A stretch of DNA of 64,000 nucleotides from Tanytarsus gracilentus (GCA_038502055.1 JAXRKN010000045.1:9785501-9849500); one strand, 5' to 3'; shown: positions 13,501-27,570, numbered from the stretch's first letter. Made by a program: numbers and translations. The notes: a model not told the origin generated them from the letters alone.

Positions 13501-16500
13501 TGGAATAATTTAAGGCGAACATTTGTATTCAAATTGAGATACATTATTTTGTGTGGAGTTTGCGATTTTTATCAAAGACCACTCGCATCAATTGCTTTCA
13601 AGGTTTTTAACCCTCGAGTGAGAGTGAGATTTTAGAATTTACGAGAATTTAGTAATTTTGACATTTTAAAGAATTTTTCAACCTTTCACTTAACAAAGAT
13701 TAAATTAAAAATCTCAAAATAAACTTTCAAAGGTTTTAAATTTCGAATTTTTCCACTGAAACAAACTTTTTTCTCATCGATTTTCTAATGCGTGAGAGTC
13801 AAACTTTGAGTGTTATTTATATAGTTTATTTTCTACAAAGGTGGAGGATCTGCTAAATGTCACCACACTCAAGATGTAATTCTCTATTTACAGTGCTGTC
13901 ATGGAGACGAGAATTAAATTTAATTTGTTTTTAAGTAATTAAAAGAGAACTTTGAAAATTTCAATAAACTGAAATTATTTTTCCAATTTTTAATGCAAAA
14001 AATCCATCCCTCAATTAAATTTGGCAATCAGAAAATTTTATTGCCTTTTTGCACGCATCTTTGCAAATAATAAATTCCCCTTTTCGCTTTTTACAATGCA
14101 CGTTCCGTGAAAATCAAATTGCAGTAAAAAAGGAATTGGAAATGGCATTACCGTGACTTATGGCTGGCAGCATGAAATCACAGAATAAAAAATCAAAGCA
14201 TCGAGCTTCGTGTGCGCCTTTTTACATGATTGCATTGCATGCGGTCTATCGAATTTAGCTTTTTCGCGCTGCTGAACATTAATTTATATACACATTTGGT
14301 GAATATAATTTCTGAAAAATGGTCGGTCGATAAACGGCACACAAAACACGAGCCAAGTTCACTTTAAACTTTAATGTTTGAAAAGTTTATTTTTTTCGAA
14401 TTTCAAACGCAAATGTCGTCGACTCATCGCTGCGAGTGCTGTTGAAAAAGTCAAAAGAGCTTATAATTAATGATTTGCAAGAAATCCACTTTATTTTTTA
14501 TTGTGAGTCGTAAAAAGGGTTCTTTGAAATGTGTCGAAATGAAAAATTGAATTTTTCGAGCTCGATTGAGGCTGAAGGAAGATTTAAAAAGATTTTAAAT
14601 TCTTAATTTTTTATGGCTAAAATTCAAAAATATTCAATGCTTTAAACAAAGAAAATAAAAGGTTAATTAAAGCACGAAGCTACCGGCAAAAAATCATTAA
14701 AATGAATTAATAATGTTAATGGAGTTGAACTTTGAGATCAATTTATTACAGGCGTAAATGGTAAATTCTGAGAATCAACTCATTAATTCTGAAAGAAGTC
14801 TTAACCTGAAAAGCTCAGCTTTAATTAAACAAAAGTATTTACCTAATTTTCAAATTAAAGTTGAATCTTTAAAAAAATATTTTATTATAAATAAAACCTT
14901 AAATTGTATAAAATTCACATAAAGAACTTCAAGTGAGTTATTTTTTCATTTTTCACGGAAGAAAATTGTTTGCGGAGAGTTTAAAAAGTTGTAATGTAAA
15001 CCTTTAGAAAGGCTTCCGACATTGTTTGAAAAGGATTTTGTTCATGGATGAGTTTTTTGTCTCAACCCTTAAGCTCTTTTTGTCATATTTTAATGATGAT
15101 ACATTTTTGATGCAAGCCATTATTAAATATTTTTTGTGTCATCCAAAATCCAGATTGAAGTTTTTTCTATAAATAGAATTTTTTTCTCTCACGAAAGTTC
15201 ATTGCCCAAAATATTGATGGTTATATACGCATATATGCATATCATTGCAAATTTAATGAGAACGCGTGTGGTAAAAACGCCTCGTAAAAATCGATAATAC
15301 ATAATTTCACAACCCACCACCCACGATGTGGTTTATAAGCGTAAACGGTTGAAACATAAATTTGCCATCAGTTGCGTTCTTAAAGTTCACTTTTATAAAT
15401 AAATAAATTGTGTCAATGTCGAAAATGAAGAAATATTTACTGTGATGTGATTATTTTTCTTGACATTTGATATGGAGAAATTTATCAAAGCTTATTTACA
15501 AAATAAAATTTTGGAGCTTTGCTTTTTTTTAACCTTGAAATTTTAGATTAAAAAAAGGATTAAATTTTTTTAAACTAAGCCAAAACTTAGCTTAAAAATT
15601 TGTTTTACATAAATTAATTCAATTTAAAGCATAAAATTTACAAGTGCTAAAATTTAAATTTTAAATTATAAAAAAAATTCCAAAAATCCTTGAAAGCAAA
15701 ATATTATATTCAAAACCTCTGAACTGTTGTTTTTTGAAGCTTTGTTGTGGTTTTGTACATGCATCGATTTAATTTTACTATATCATGTTTCAAAAGCTCT
15801 CAAAACCACAAAATTTTATCCAACCTTGAAATGATGTTGAAATTTTAAAGTCGACCCCAAAAAGGGATTTTAAAACTATAACAAATAATTTTCCTTCATC
15901 AAAGTTGAAGCAAATTAATTAAGGAGTTCTTAACAACTTTAAAGAAATACCGACAACATGTTCTCACTTTTACATAAAAAGATTCTTTCAATTTCCGCAA
16001 CAACCGTAAAAAAAGCTGGCAGCAAAATTCCTTTTTTTTGCTCATAAAATGAAAGTACTTAGGTTCTCTCAAACACATAGAAGAGGTTCATAAAAATAAA
16101 AGAAAAAGCATGGCAAAAAATATTTCAGAAGAGGATGAAAATTTTGTAAATAAGCAGAAGACGGATAGAGGCAAAGGCTAAAAGGTCAGGGGAAGGGAAA
16201 TAAATTAAAAAAATTGTCTAAAAATTTTAAAAATTTCGATTCACAAAAATTTTTAATTAAAAAATTTTCCACATCAAATTTTATTAAAAAATTCTTCATA
16301 CAGAGTTTCCACCCCTCAAAATCTTCGACTAGCACAAATGGAATCTAAAAAGCCTCTTGGATGGAAAGAGGCATAAAATACACATGGAAATTTATTCAAT
16401 GAGAGAAACATACAAGTCGAGTATGCTACACAAGAAACATATCGCTTTAAAGCACTCATTTTTCAGACCTGACATATCCATATAAATCATGTGCGTCGCA

Positions 16501-19500
16501 CATTGCAAATTCTCTTTTTTCAACGCCCGCATTTATTCGAAAGAAAAAACTTTTCCTCTTCAAGGATTTTTCTCGTGCTCTTCACAGCAAAATAAAAATG
16601 CTTCAACGTGCTTTAATTAGATAGATAGATGACAAAGAGGTAGCACTCTGGAGTTACCAGGATGGACGCGCCCGTTTTTGTTTCCTTTTCCATAGCTCGA
16701 AAGCCAGGCTAAGGTTTAAAACGTAACCATGCAGAAAAATGCTTCAACGTGCTTTAATTGCAAAAATTTTCAAGTGAAACTTTTTTCGGAAAGGTTTAAT
16801 GAAATTTTCATTTTAGCTCATTATTTCGACCTGTGAAGATAAAAAGTTTCAGTGAAAAATTGAGTTGATGACTTTAAAGGGCGTTGCTAAATTTTGTTAT
16901 GGAAAAAATTGTCATTGAAAAATGATTGATGGCGAGAAATGTCTATGACACTTTCAGGGTCGTTTATATGAAAAATTATCTTTTCTTCGGTGAATTTTTT
17001 ATGAGCAAAAAGTCTATAAATTTTATTTTTTTATCTAAAAAATCCAGCACTGCGTCAATGGCAATGATTGAATTTTTTTCCTGGAAATGGGAATTTATTT
17101 TTCACTCGAAAGCGGAATTTTATAAACTCTTGAAAAAAAGTAAAATTTATCAAATAACTTTTTAACCCTCATCATAATTTGTTGCGTAATTTTCACAAGC
17201 TCCTTAGGGATTTAACTTTGGAATGCTCCCATGCATAATTTATTAAAATCACCCACGCATCATCACATTAAAATAATCATCAAAATTTTCAAAGCGAATC
17301 AACATACTTTGCGTGATACCTTAAGTACTTTTAAGCACCTTCACTCGTCTAAGTTTGAGCTCTTAAATCTCCATAAAAAAGGCAAATATTTATTCCACAA
17401 CTTCCCTTTCATCATCACATCTCTCTTAGAATTTTTATGTTCGCTGTCGCGAGTATAAAAAATGCAAACATCAAATAATGAAAAATTTATGAGTTGAGGG
17501 TTAAAATAGGAAAAAAGTCGTGAGTATGCGTAGGAGTAAAGGTGTAAAAGCAAATATTTTTCTTTTCAAGTCTTTCATCAGCGCAAATTTGCTTAAAATA
17601 ACTTTTAACCCCTAGGAAATTTTCACAGCACTTAGAAATAAAATTTTTTATTAGTCGAAATTAAATTTTTAAAGAAAAAATTATTTGTTGAGTAAAATCA
17701 AAATTATCGCACTCCTCTTAAAGTTTTAGAAACTTTTAGTCGCATTAAAATGCTTTTTAATGACTGCAAAAGGTGAAAAGCTCCCTAAGTGAGATTAGAA
17801 CTTTCGTTCTCGAGATGCATTTTAACAAGATTGAGGCGAAGAAACTCTTAATTATCCGCTAAAAAGCCATTAAATAAATTTTTCAACTCGAAAGGATTTT
17901 AAACCCTCTTGAACTTTTGTGGGATTTTGTTTACTCCGCAAATCGGGCAAACATCTTTTAATAGCAAAACGTTTCTGTCAAAACTTTAGCATAAATAAAA
18001 TTTCATTAAAGCTTTTTGTGTTCGACAATCTCGTCTCGTAAGCTAATTTTTTCCACTCACCCCTTTTTTTTGGAATTAATTATTTTTTTAACTGAAATCA
18101 TTTGCAGACGAAGAGAATATTCCGGTTAAATTCATCGTGGTAACTGCGGGCAATAACCTGACGTTAACATGCCCAGGTGTTAATGAACATTCGTTAATTG
18201 ATACACTCTCGTGGAAGAGGTCACAGCAAACAATCGTAAAATACATTAATGGAATGCCAATGTTGCAAAATCAGAGAGTGAGTGACATTTGTTTGATGCC
18301 TTAAGGAATTTTTTCAAAGTGTTGAAAACACGAAATTGATATTTTTTTATCACACTTTGGAAATATATAAAAAATTTTATGAAACTTTTAAAAAACTTTT
18401 TCAAAGCTAACTTAAACTGAAAAATTAAAAAAATCCTCGTGAATATATTAAATATTTTTTCAATTTTAGCTAGCTTTGAAAAAGTTTTTTAAAAAAATTT
18501 GAGCTTTCAAAAATAAAATTAAAAAATCCTCTCGAATATTTTAAACATTTTTTTAATTTTATGTATTTTTCAAAAGCTCTAAAAAATTATTTTTTAATTT
18601 TATATTTAATTTTTTAATTTTATGAAATTCTTTAAAATTTGAGCTTTTTTAAAGCTTTTAAAAAAATTGAGCTTTTAAAATTTTACAAAAAAATCATCGC
18701 TAATAATTTAATCAAATTTTTTCGCACCCCACAGGTAAGCCTGTTAGCAGATAATTATAGTTTATATTTCAACAAAACTGTGTCGCAAGATACGGGAGAA
18801 TACAGCTGTATAATAAATGATCGACATAGTCCTGAGTCAATAATTGACCTGCTGATTCAAGGTAAATATGCGACAGACATGGAAAACTCCATCCGCTTTT
18901 AGTTGAATGCCTAATTATCTCTCGTGCTATCTCATTTACTACCGTCATCACCGTCCATTGTATGTGAGGGTGTATGTCGCTTGCTTTATCGTCCTTAATG
19001 GGCTGAGCATGCACGAAAAAAAAACAAAAAATAAAAGCAAGGGATGGAAAATTGAAATAAAAATTTATAAATTTTTTCTAATCAATTAATTAAAGTAATT
19101 AAGATATTTTAAAATTAAGAATTACCATCCCTTGCAGTCATAATCACATCCGCATTACCATTCGATAAATGATTCAATTTTCTCTGCTTTTTCTTCACAC
19201 ATTTCAAGATGTACCTGCGCCACCCGAAAGACCATTAATCACCTTTTTTACATCTCGTCAAGTGAATTTATCGTGGGCCCATTTGCAGGACTCGAGAAAC
19301 GATCCCGTCATCGATTTCATCATCGAGATAAGGTAACGAACCGCTGCGCCTCTCTTTTTTTCACACAATATTAGCATCGGAATGTGTGCGGACAGGCAAA
19401 CAAAATCGCTATCATTATTTTTGTTTTAATTACCTTCTCTCTCCACACTTTCACATAATAATTATCGCTCCGGTCATTATTGCTGTTGTTGTTGACGACG

Positions 19501-22500
19501 ATGAACGGTCGGAGCTCTAAATTAAGGAAGCATTTTTGTGCTGAATTAAAGGCAGATAATTAGACGCAAAAGGCTTTCTTTTTTATTGCATAACCTACAT
19601 TACTTTCAAACTATTTCTTTCGTTCACCTTTCACGCACATAAAACATTTTAATTGAACATGAGAAAAATGTGAAAAATTTCTCAGCTCTACTGCATATTT
19701 CTCTTAATTGCTTCTAACTGAATACGCATGACAGAGTCGCTATGACAGTGAGGACTTTTTAAAATAGGGTTGGGTGGCAGAGAAATGCGATGCTAATTTT
19801 CTTGAAAGGGTTTTGAAACCCAGTGAATTATTTGAATTAAATTCATATAAAATTGACTAAGTTTAAAATAATAAAATCTCAATATTTAACGGCTTTTTTA
19901 AAATCAAAATTTTTATGAATAAATTTTTTTCTTCAAAATCTTGATTTAAATTTTGCTTTTTCGCATGCTGCAGCAAAGGTCACACTTTATAAATACCTTT
20001 GATGCCTTTCTACCTTTTTCGCCCTTTCAACTTCGCTTCAACCTCGGTGCGTTATAAAAACTTGCCTCACACATTACCGCTCTCTCTTTTTTTGCTACCT
20101 TTTCCACTCTACCTCACACGCTCTCGCACTTTTCCTTTTCATGGTTCACACATAATTTATGATTTATGCGTTTTATTCAGCTGTTTACCGTTCAGCACTC
20201 ACTGCCGGTGCTAAATGAAGATATTTAGAGATTTTTATTATATTTCTTTTGTTGCGACTCTTCCAAGTGTGCTCTCAAAGCACGAAGATAAAGTCAAGTG
20301 AATTACTGACGTTTTTCATCTTAACGTCCGACACCCAAGAAAATTTTTAATGGATGAGTTTGTGTGCGGAAGATTTAAAAAATTCATTTGCGCGAAATTT
20401 TCTTTTTTTTTTTGATGGATTGCATTCATCATTTATGACTTAGTGTAGGCATAATTGAGAAAAATTTTTTTAAATCAATGTGAGAAAATTTTTTAACGGC
20501 TAAAAAAAATTTGAACTAAATTTTTTACATTTCACTGCAAAAATTTTCATTGCAACATAAATTTTTCATTTTCTCCGCGCATAAATCTCGTAAACATGTT
20601 ATCTCGTCAATTCGAGATGGAAATGTGCTTATTTATTCAAGAAAATCCTCTGTAAAAGCCTACACGTTTTTTCTTCACGATCCATCATTATCTGTCTACT
20701 TTTTATGGCATCATTTTCCATTTCCGGCTTACATTCGAAATCAATCCAAGATGTTGTAAAGATAAAAAAATATTAGGCAATGACAAAAACACATGCTGTC
20801 GCAATTTCCGTTCACGAATTTTTTTCTTAACAAAAGCAAGAAAGTTTTTTGTTCATTTTTGAGAAGATTTCTTGCTGCTGATAAAACACAAAACGGAAAG
20901 TTTCGAAAATAATTCATAAGTTTATGACCGCAAGCACTTTTGTTCGTGCTAAAATGTCGCGCAAAATCAATTTTCTCTGTTTGCTTATTGCTGCCTCATT
21001 GCGTCCGCATAATGACAAACAAATAAAAGAAAATTTCTTCTTGTCATTCTTCCTTTTTTCTCCTTTTTAAATTACACAGAGTCGGCGAAGATGGCGACTG
21101 GAATGGGTTACCTAAAATTCACACAAACAGTAGCGGGACATCGTACGTTGTTAAGGGACTGCTTCCGTTCACTGTTTATAGCTTTCGTTTGAGAGCGATA
21201 AATAAGCATGGCGAGAGTTCAGCATCGAAGGAATCCTATTATTGCATCACATTGAGAGAGGGTGAGTTTTTTATAAATTTAAATATTAAAAATTCGTTAA
21301 ATTTTTGAAAAATATAAAAATTAAAAATACGTTAAATTTTTGAAAAATTTAAAAATGTAGTTTATGGTTTTAATAATACAATTCTCATTAATTAAAACTC
21401 TTAATTTAGTTACTAACGATCTGAAGCATAACCAATTAGCACTGATTCCGAATAAGGAGTAACCCATAACAATATCACTTAACCATTTCTCCTAATCAAT
21501 TTGATAATTTTCAAGTGCCTCTTTAAAATTGTAACTCAAGTAGTTACACAAGCCTGAACAATATGAGAAACCTCTCATGTGAATATGCTAATTAGAAGAG
21601 CTTTTAATTGTATGTGAGGCTTCATATTGTGGTCTTGATAAATATTTGTTATTGCACAATTGATTTCTAGTCACTAATTAGAGAGGAGTTTATAGCCATA
21701 GGGAGAAAAGTGTCATTATTAATTACGGAATTGCAAACATGTGAAAACAAATGAAATGATAAATTTTAATGGAAATTATAAGCTTCAATTTTGAGAGCAT
21801 TAGCCTTAAGCTGTAATTAATTTTAAATAATTTAAATTTAAATTTTTTGAATACTAAAATTAATTCTAAAAATTAAAAACTTTTATGAATAACAAAAAAT
21901 TTTAAAATTATTAAAATTTCACAAATTTTCCTCTCACATCCCGTAAAAAATTTGCTTTTCAACCACTTCCTTTTTTTCACCACGTGGCAACCTAAATTTT
22001 CACGCGAATTAACGTCGAAAATTTTCCGATGAATTCAAAAACACATCAGTTCAGTACATTCTATAAATAAATCTCACGCACTGCTCGTATCATAATTCAA
22101 ACACCTTTCGATTCAGTTTACCGCAATCCCATTGACTAATCATCCGTCTTTCATCGAGAGCACACACAACAAAGTACTTAATTATGCTAACATGGTTTAT
22201 CATTTAATTAATTTAGCACCCGTGGGTAAGCCAACAATGACTGTAGGTGAGTAAAAAGCCAGGCACGTGTGTTTTTGTGTCTGTTTACGATAATAACCAA
22301 GGTTAATAATCGTAATTTTCTCTCTCACTCCATTTTAACCATGTAATAAAAAATACAGCACATAACACATCAGCAACATCCGTGAGGATATCTTGGAAAC
22401 CACCACCGCTCGATACGATCCATGGCGAGTTTCTCGGATATCGAATCACTTATCGCGTTCGTGACAAACAGCCAGAAGATTTAAACGAGATTTATATTAG

Positions 22501-25500
22501 AGATAGTAGTGTTGAGGTATGTGTATGTATTGCTCTCCCTCTCCGTGGATGCGACTGGCAGAAGCGTGAAGCTATATAATTAATTTGAGTTATGATTTTG
22601 TTTGCTGATACTTTTTCTCTCTCTATTGTTCGTTTCACTTCCGCCCTACGCTTTTTTTGTATTTCTTCACGTTGTTTTTCCTTCTTCCTCCACTCTCGTT
22701 AATTTTTTTTCCCTGCGAGCCTTGTGAGAGAAAAAAAGAGGGAAAACAAACAACGTGAATGTGCTGCTGCTTCTGGCTGACGCTAAAAAGCCTTCGCAGA
22801 AGAGAAATAAGAAATTTAATTTATTTTTTTCTCTCTCTCCATCAACAGAGTCATGAAATTACAAATCTTGAGACATTTACGCAATACTTGGTATCGGTGC
22901 AAGTTTTCAACCCCGAGGTAAGGAAATTCGAGACTTTGTACTTATTTTTTTTTCAGAAGAGCTTTTTCATTGAAAGAAAATTTAATTTACAAAATTGCCA
23001 AAGGAACTTGAGCGGAAAAAGATCAATTTAATTTTCAGATCGTGATTAATTTCTTGGAATTTGACTTTGATCTATTTACAAAGATTTAGTGTAGAGCTTT
23101 AAAAGTTTTTAATTAAAAACATTATTCAAGAGATTAAATATTTTTTCAAAAGCTCTAAAAGGTTTAAAGTGTTAATAAGAATTTTCAGTAAGCTTCATTA
23201 AAAAAAATTTGAAAAGCTTTGATGAGCTTATTACAAAGCTTTTAAAAGGATTTATTAAAAATTTTCAGTAAGCTTTCCATAAAAAAATTTAAAAGCTCAT
23301 CAAAGCTTTGTTAAGAATCTTCAGGGAGCTTTTTTTTTAAAAAATTGATGAAAATTTAATAAATTCACTGCAAAGCTTTAAAAAGTTTTTTAATTTATTT
23401 AAACTTTATCAAATTATATGCAATATTTTTCTTTTCATGTCAAATTCTCAGAACAATTATTTTAAAAAAAAAATAAAACATTTTTCCTCTGTGCAGGGCA
23501 AATATTTTTTTTGCAACCCACCATTGTCATTTCGCGATTTAAATTCAATTTACTTTTACGCCACCGCATTGATCATTCTCCACCAACACACCCTCCTTTG
23601 TATCCCTCTCGCTTCGAGTCACGACAACGATACGTAATATTGCAAATTGGCGTCGTCCTTTTTAATAAACATTTGAAGCACCTCAATATATCAACTTTTT
23701 TCTCTTCGTTCACTTAATTTGTACGCAATTTTGTGCGTTTCTGCCGTGCCACAGCGATTGTATCATAAATAAACAAAGACCACGAACGAGGGTGTTTTTC
23801 AGTTTCCGCAATTTTATGTTATCTTTGGCAAAAACATTTTGTACTTTTAATAATGCAATGTAATTAATATTTTGACCTCTTTTTGTTGTTTTGCGCGCTT
23901 ATGTCATAGGGTCCCGGTCCAGCCAGCACCGTTCTGATTATGACTGATGAAGGAAGTAAGTTATGGCAGCTAATTTATATCATTTTCATGTCGTTGTTGC
24001 GATTTGGTCGCAGTTGTGAGTGTAATAATATTTTTTTTGTTAGAAAATGAGAGAGAAGGATTTTCATGACTTGTTTATGATGTGGCGGGATTTATTAAAT
24101 AACAACAGCAAACAGGAAGGAAAGCTTTAAACTGCTTTGCGAGAGCTCTGTTGCGGGTGCTTTAAAACAAAAGAAGTGATTGAGGAAGTTTATCAGGAAG
24201 TTTTCAGGTGTTTTCTTTCCGGAGGGGAGTGTCTATTAATATAGTGACAGTGAAGATTTAAGAACATGATGGTTGCTTGTGAAATGTGTCTAAACGCTAA
24301 TTTTTAATCATACTCAAAAGTTTTTAAAGCTGTTAGAAATTCTGGATTTTAAAATTCCTTATAATTAACGTATAAAAAAATTTTAAATTTAAAATCTTTT
24401 GAAAATTTAAAATACGTTAAAAACTCTTGTTAATCCTGAACAAATTCTTAACTGCGTCATCCGCAAAGACCTGATGAGTGAGATAATTTTCTGTCAACAT
24501 GGTGATGAGTTATTAATGACTAAATTTATTTAATTTCTCCGCCCACACGCAATGAAAATTCTCAATATTTGTCACTATGGAAATTACACACACAAAAATC
24601 CTTTTCTCTTGCTGATAACGAAATGAAATAATTTTCGTGTGGTTAAAGAAATAAATTTAATGATTTATAAGCCACAACTGTGTGATGTTTACAGCAACGA
24701 CGATGGCAGCATAAAATAAGTTCATAATTTAACCAAAAAGTTAATCAATCATTTTTCTCTCTCACCCCGAATCTGCGATAGTTCCGTCAAAGCCACGACG
24801 AGTACAAGTACACGATGTAACATCGACATCGATAAAAATATCATGGTATGAGCCGGAACGACCGAATGGCGTCATTCATGCATACCGAGTCTACTACGTG
24901 TTCCTCAATCAAACGCTCCTGCACTTGCCAATGCTCAAGAATGATGTCAACATAGGACAGCCATTTCACTATACATTAATCAATCTAAGTGAGTTGAGAC
25001 ATGTTGCGAGAGGATATTCACATAATTATCTTTTTATCCTTCCCACACACACATACACACACATGTAGAGCCATACACCGAGTATAAGATAATTGTCATA
25101 GCATTTACACTCAAATATGATGGCCTTCCGTCAGATCCAGCGATTCAGCGGACCGACATATCGGGGCCAACAGAACCGCGTATAATTAATTTAACATGTC
25201 ACTCACAGGATGCAATCTATCTGCAATGGCGACGTCCAACATCGTTTTACAATTCGATAGACTATTATGTGATAAACTATAGGGAAAATACCTACACTAA
25301 CTGGCAGCAGATTCAACTCAATACGTCTGCAGCGTTCGCCGAGACAGCGGTGAGTATTTTGATGCGGGAATTTTAATTAATGCTTTAAGTTTCGAAGAGT
25401 AAGCAAGATTTTAATCCATGCAAATGTAAAGTAATGGGAAATTTTTCAAAAGTTTAATGGTGAAATCTCTTCTGAACGCAAAAAGCTTATGCGAGCACCT

Positions 25501-27260
25501 CTGACATATTTATGCAGTCAGATAGAATCCATTATTTGCTTGCATAGAAAAGTTTAAAATCTCCCTTAAGTAACATCTAAAATTGGAGTTGGACACGAAA
25601 GCTGAATTTGAAAATTTAAAATACGTTACAAAATTTTGCAATTTAATTTTTTTTTAAATTAAAGCACTGATTAATTTTCAAAAGTTCTCGAGTCTGTTTC
25701 CTCTCCATAGTAAAATTTTTCCCATCAAAGCCATTAGAAAAGGTTTTTTTAATGGAGGATTAAATTTGTCTCACATGTCAGCATGTAGGCTCAAAATAGA
25801 ATTTTTGCTACTGCCTGCGCATTAAAATCGACTCACTAATACTCTTCGAAATAAAAGCTTTTTCCATCACGTTAAAAGCATTCGCTAGTTGCTGTTATTA
25901 TGGTGGAAAAAATCTAACAAAAAATTGAATTCTTTTTACATGCTATCAACATACATCCAGATAATTATTCAAAATCTCACAACGTACACCATGTACACGG
26001 TGAATGTGCAAGCGGCAAGTCTGAGTGTCATCAATCCACGTCGAATCTTACTCGGATTACATTCAGCATCTCGAAAAGTAAGCAAGAGGAACGAAAAAAA
26101 TAAATATACAGAGCTTCATGCTTTGAGCTCGAATGTATCGTGTGCTTGTATGAGTGCACACAAGAGAAACATTAATTTTAATTTTTTATTCGACTACCGA
26201 TGTAACATTTTTTTGCCGTGAGGCTGTTTGCCTTATGGTTTTCATGATTTTTCACTAATTAATGAGAATTTCCTTGATGTGTCGCGAGTACAAGATTGTA
26301 CGAGAGTGAAAGAGAATTATTGCATACTTTTTTTTCATCGAAATGATGTCGGGGATTTTGGGAATAAATCAAATGTCATGTGCTTAAAGCACAAGCAGCA
26401 TCAGTTAAGCTGTTGAAAGCATAAATGATTTATTTTGCGAGTGTGAGCGAGACTAACTTTAAAATTACAGAGCTTTAAGCCTCTCGCACACACAATTTGC
26501 CTTAATTGCCGACATTAATTTTGAAAAGCGAGTATCATTGTGTAGAATGTAAATGGGCTTGATCCCCAAAGAGAAATTTAATTTTGAGCATTTTATAATT
26601 TTTGAACTTTATGAGCTCTTTAAAAAGCTCAATTATAAAAGTTTGACTTTAAATTTTTTAACCTTAAATTTTAAAAAGTCTCATAAAAAATTTTAAGTTC
26701 AAAAAATGAAAGTTCAATTTTTGAACTTCACTAAAATTTAAAAATTTAATGAACGTTAAAAAATTTCTCGCCGGGATGTCCATTAATATTTATTAACTAA
26801 GCCACCATTGACCGGAGGAAACTAAATGAAATTTCTCAACCCTCATAAACTCTTTCACCCTGTCTAGATAACACTGCAGCCAAATTGTGAAACAATTCAG
26901 CCATTACTGAGGCAATCAACGAGTGAATATGACATTCCAATTTTGGCAGCAATTGTCGGAAGTTTTGGCTTCATATTTCTCGTGCTATTAATTATCCTAT
27001 GGAGGTATGTAGTTCATTGTCAGTGCAGACAGTTCAATAATCCGATTTTATCCTCTCTCGATGTCTGTATCGAATTTAGAAAATGCTGTCACTCGACTAA
27101 CAACTACCAAGACTCAGCGTCATCGCCACAGCAAACAAATCAACCGCAGACGGTGATTATCAACTGGGAAGCGAACGGTCATCATAATCACGGCGAGAAG
27201 AATGACACAATTCACGCAAATGGCGGTCTTAATGGATACAGTCATCCGAAGAACGTGTAG
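10433..27260 (+). CDS. Ig / fibronectin type III single-pass membrane receptor
   Basis: Exons: 10433-10505, 18108-18277, 18735-18861, 19209-19332, 21080-21261, 22217-22246, 22359-22516, 22849-22917, 23910-23955, 24782-24988, 25069-25349, 25961-26077, 26868-27004 and 27080-27260. All junctions are GT-AG and in frame. The product is 633 aa, or 658 aa if intron 27005-27079 is kept. Residues 1-24 form a signal peptide (MNFLAKIHFGLLLFGL). One Ig domain follows (about 25-123; LTLTC, LSWKR, DTGEYSC). Four FN3 domains follow, with core Trp in VNLSW, VRISW, IKISW and IYLQW (about 124-225, 226-326, 327-426, 427-528). A membrane helix (about 553-573, AAIVGSFGFIFLVLLIILW) precedes a short tail with no kinase or phosphatase. 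Sequons such as NLT, NKT and NTS fit an extracellular location. A role in adhesion or as a surface receptor is inferred from architecture. I cannot assign it to a named fly gene. Confidence 0.85.
10506..18107 (+). other. Large first intron of the Ig/FN3 gene
   Basis: A 7602-nt AT-rich intron, from donor GTGAG at 10506 to acceptor TTTGCAG ending at 18107. It contains a small insertion flanked by a 25-bp duplication (16594-16759) and long A/T-rich tracts, such as a series of ATTAAAAAATTAATCA-like phrases at about 11190-11370. No further exon with a fitting phase was recognised. Regulatory elements are likely in an intron of this size, but none can be named. Confidence 0.55.
16594..16759 (-). 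mobile_element. Short insertion with 25-bp target duplication (truncated LINE or SINE-like)
   Basis: The 25-bp sequence at 16594-16618 (core ATGCTTCAACGTGCTTTAAT) is repeated exactly at 16735-16759. Between them lie 116 bp (16619-16734) unlike the flanks and richer in GC. On the minus strand the insert begins CTGCATGGTTACG and ends in a tetranucleotide tail, ATCTATCTATCT. A long target duplication plus a simple-repeat 3' tail is the mark of target-primed reverse transcription, so this is probably a 5'-truncated non-LTR element or a SINE. No clear pol III A and B boxes were seen. Confidence 0.75.
27005..27079 (+). other. 75-nt intron that is also an open frame (possible retained intron)
   Basis: The sequence runs from GTATGT to a pyrimidine stretch (TTTTATCCTCTCTCG) and ends TTTAG, within the size range of the other short introns here. 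Removing it joins AG and A into Arg, giving LLIILWRKCCHS, a normal stop-transfer border after a membrane helix. Its length is a multiple of three and it has no in-frame stop, so retention would insert 25 residues just inside the membrane. Confidence 0.6.
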
Positions 27261-27570
27261 CAGAGCCATTTTCTCTAATTTTCCTCACCACCATGAGGCA
27301 ACCTCCAATCTTTTTAATGTCAAATATATTTTGCCAGAGTGAGAGTGACGGAAGGAATATGCCTAAATCAATATTGATCGACAGATTGACTTGCAGGCAG
27401 TAATTTTTGTATAAATTTATGTACATCCGTAGTATCGACTAAGACGAAGAGAGTAATTTACGTGTAAATATGTTCTCGACTCATGCGAGATGTAAGAAAA
27501 TTTAGTGTAATGCCGCAAAGCAAAAAAATCATGCATTTTACTTTTAATCGAGCTATTTAAGAATGAAGGA

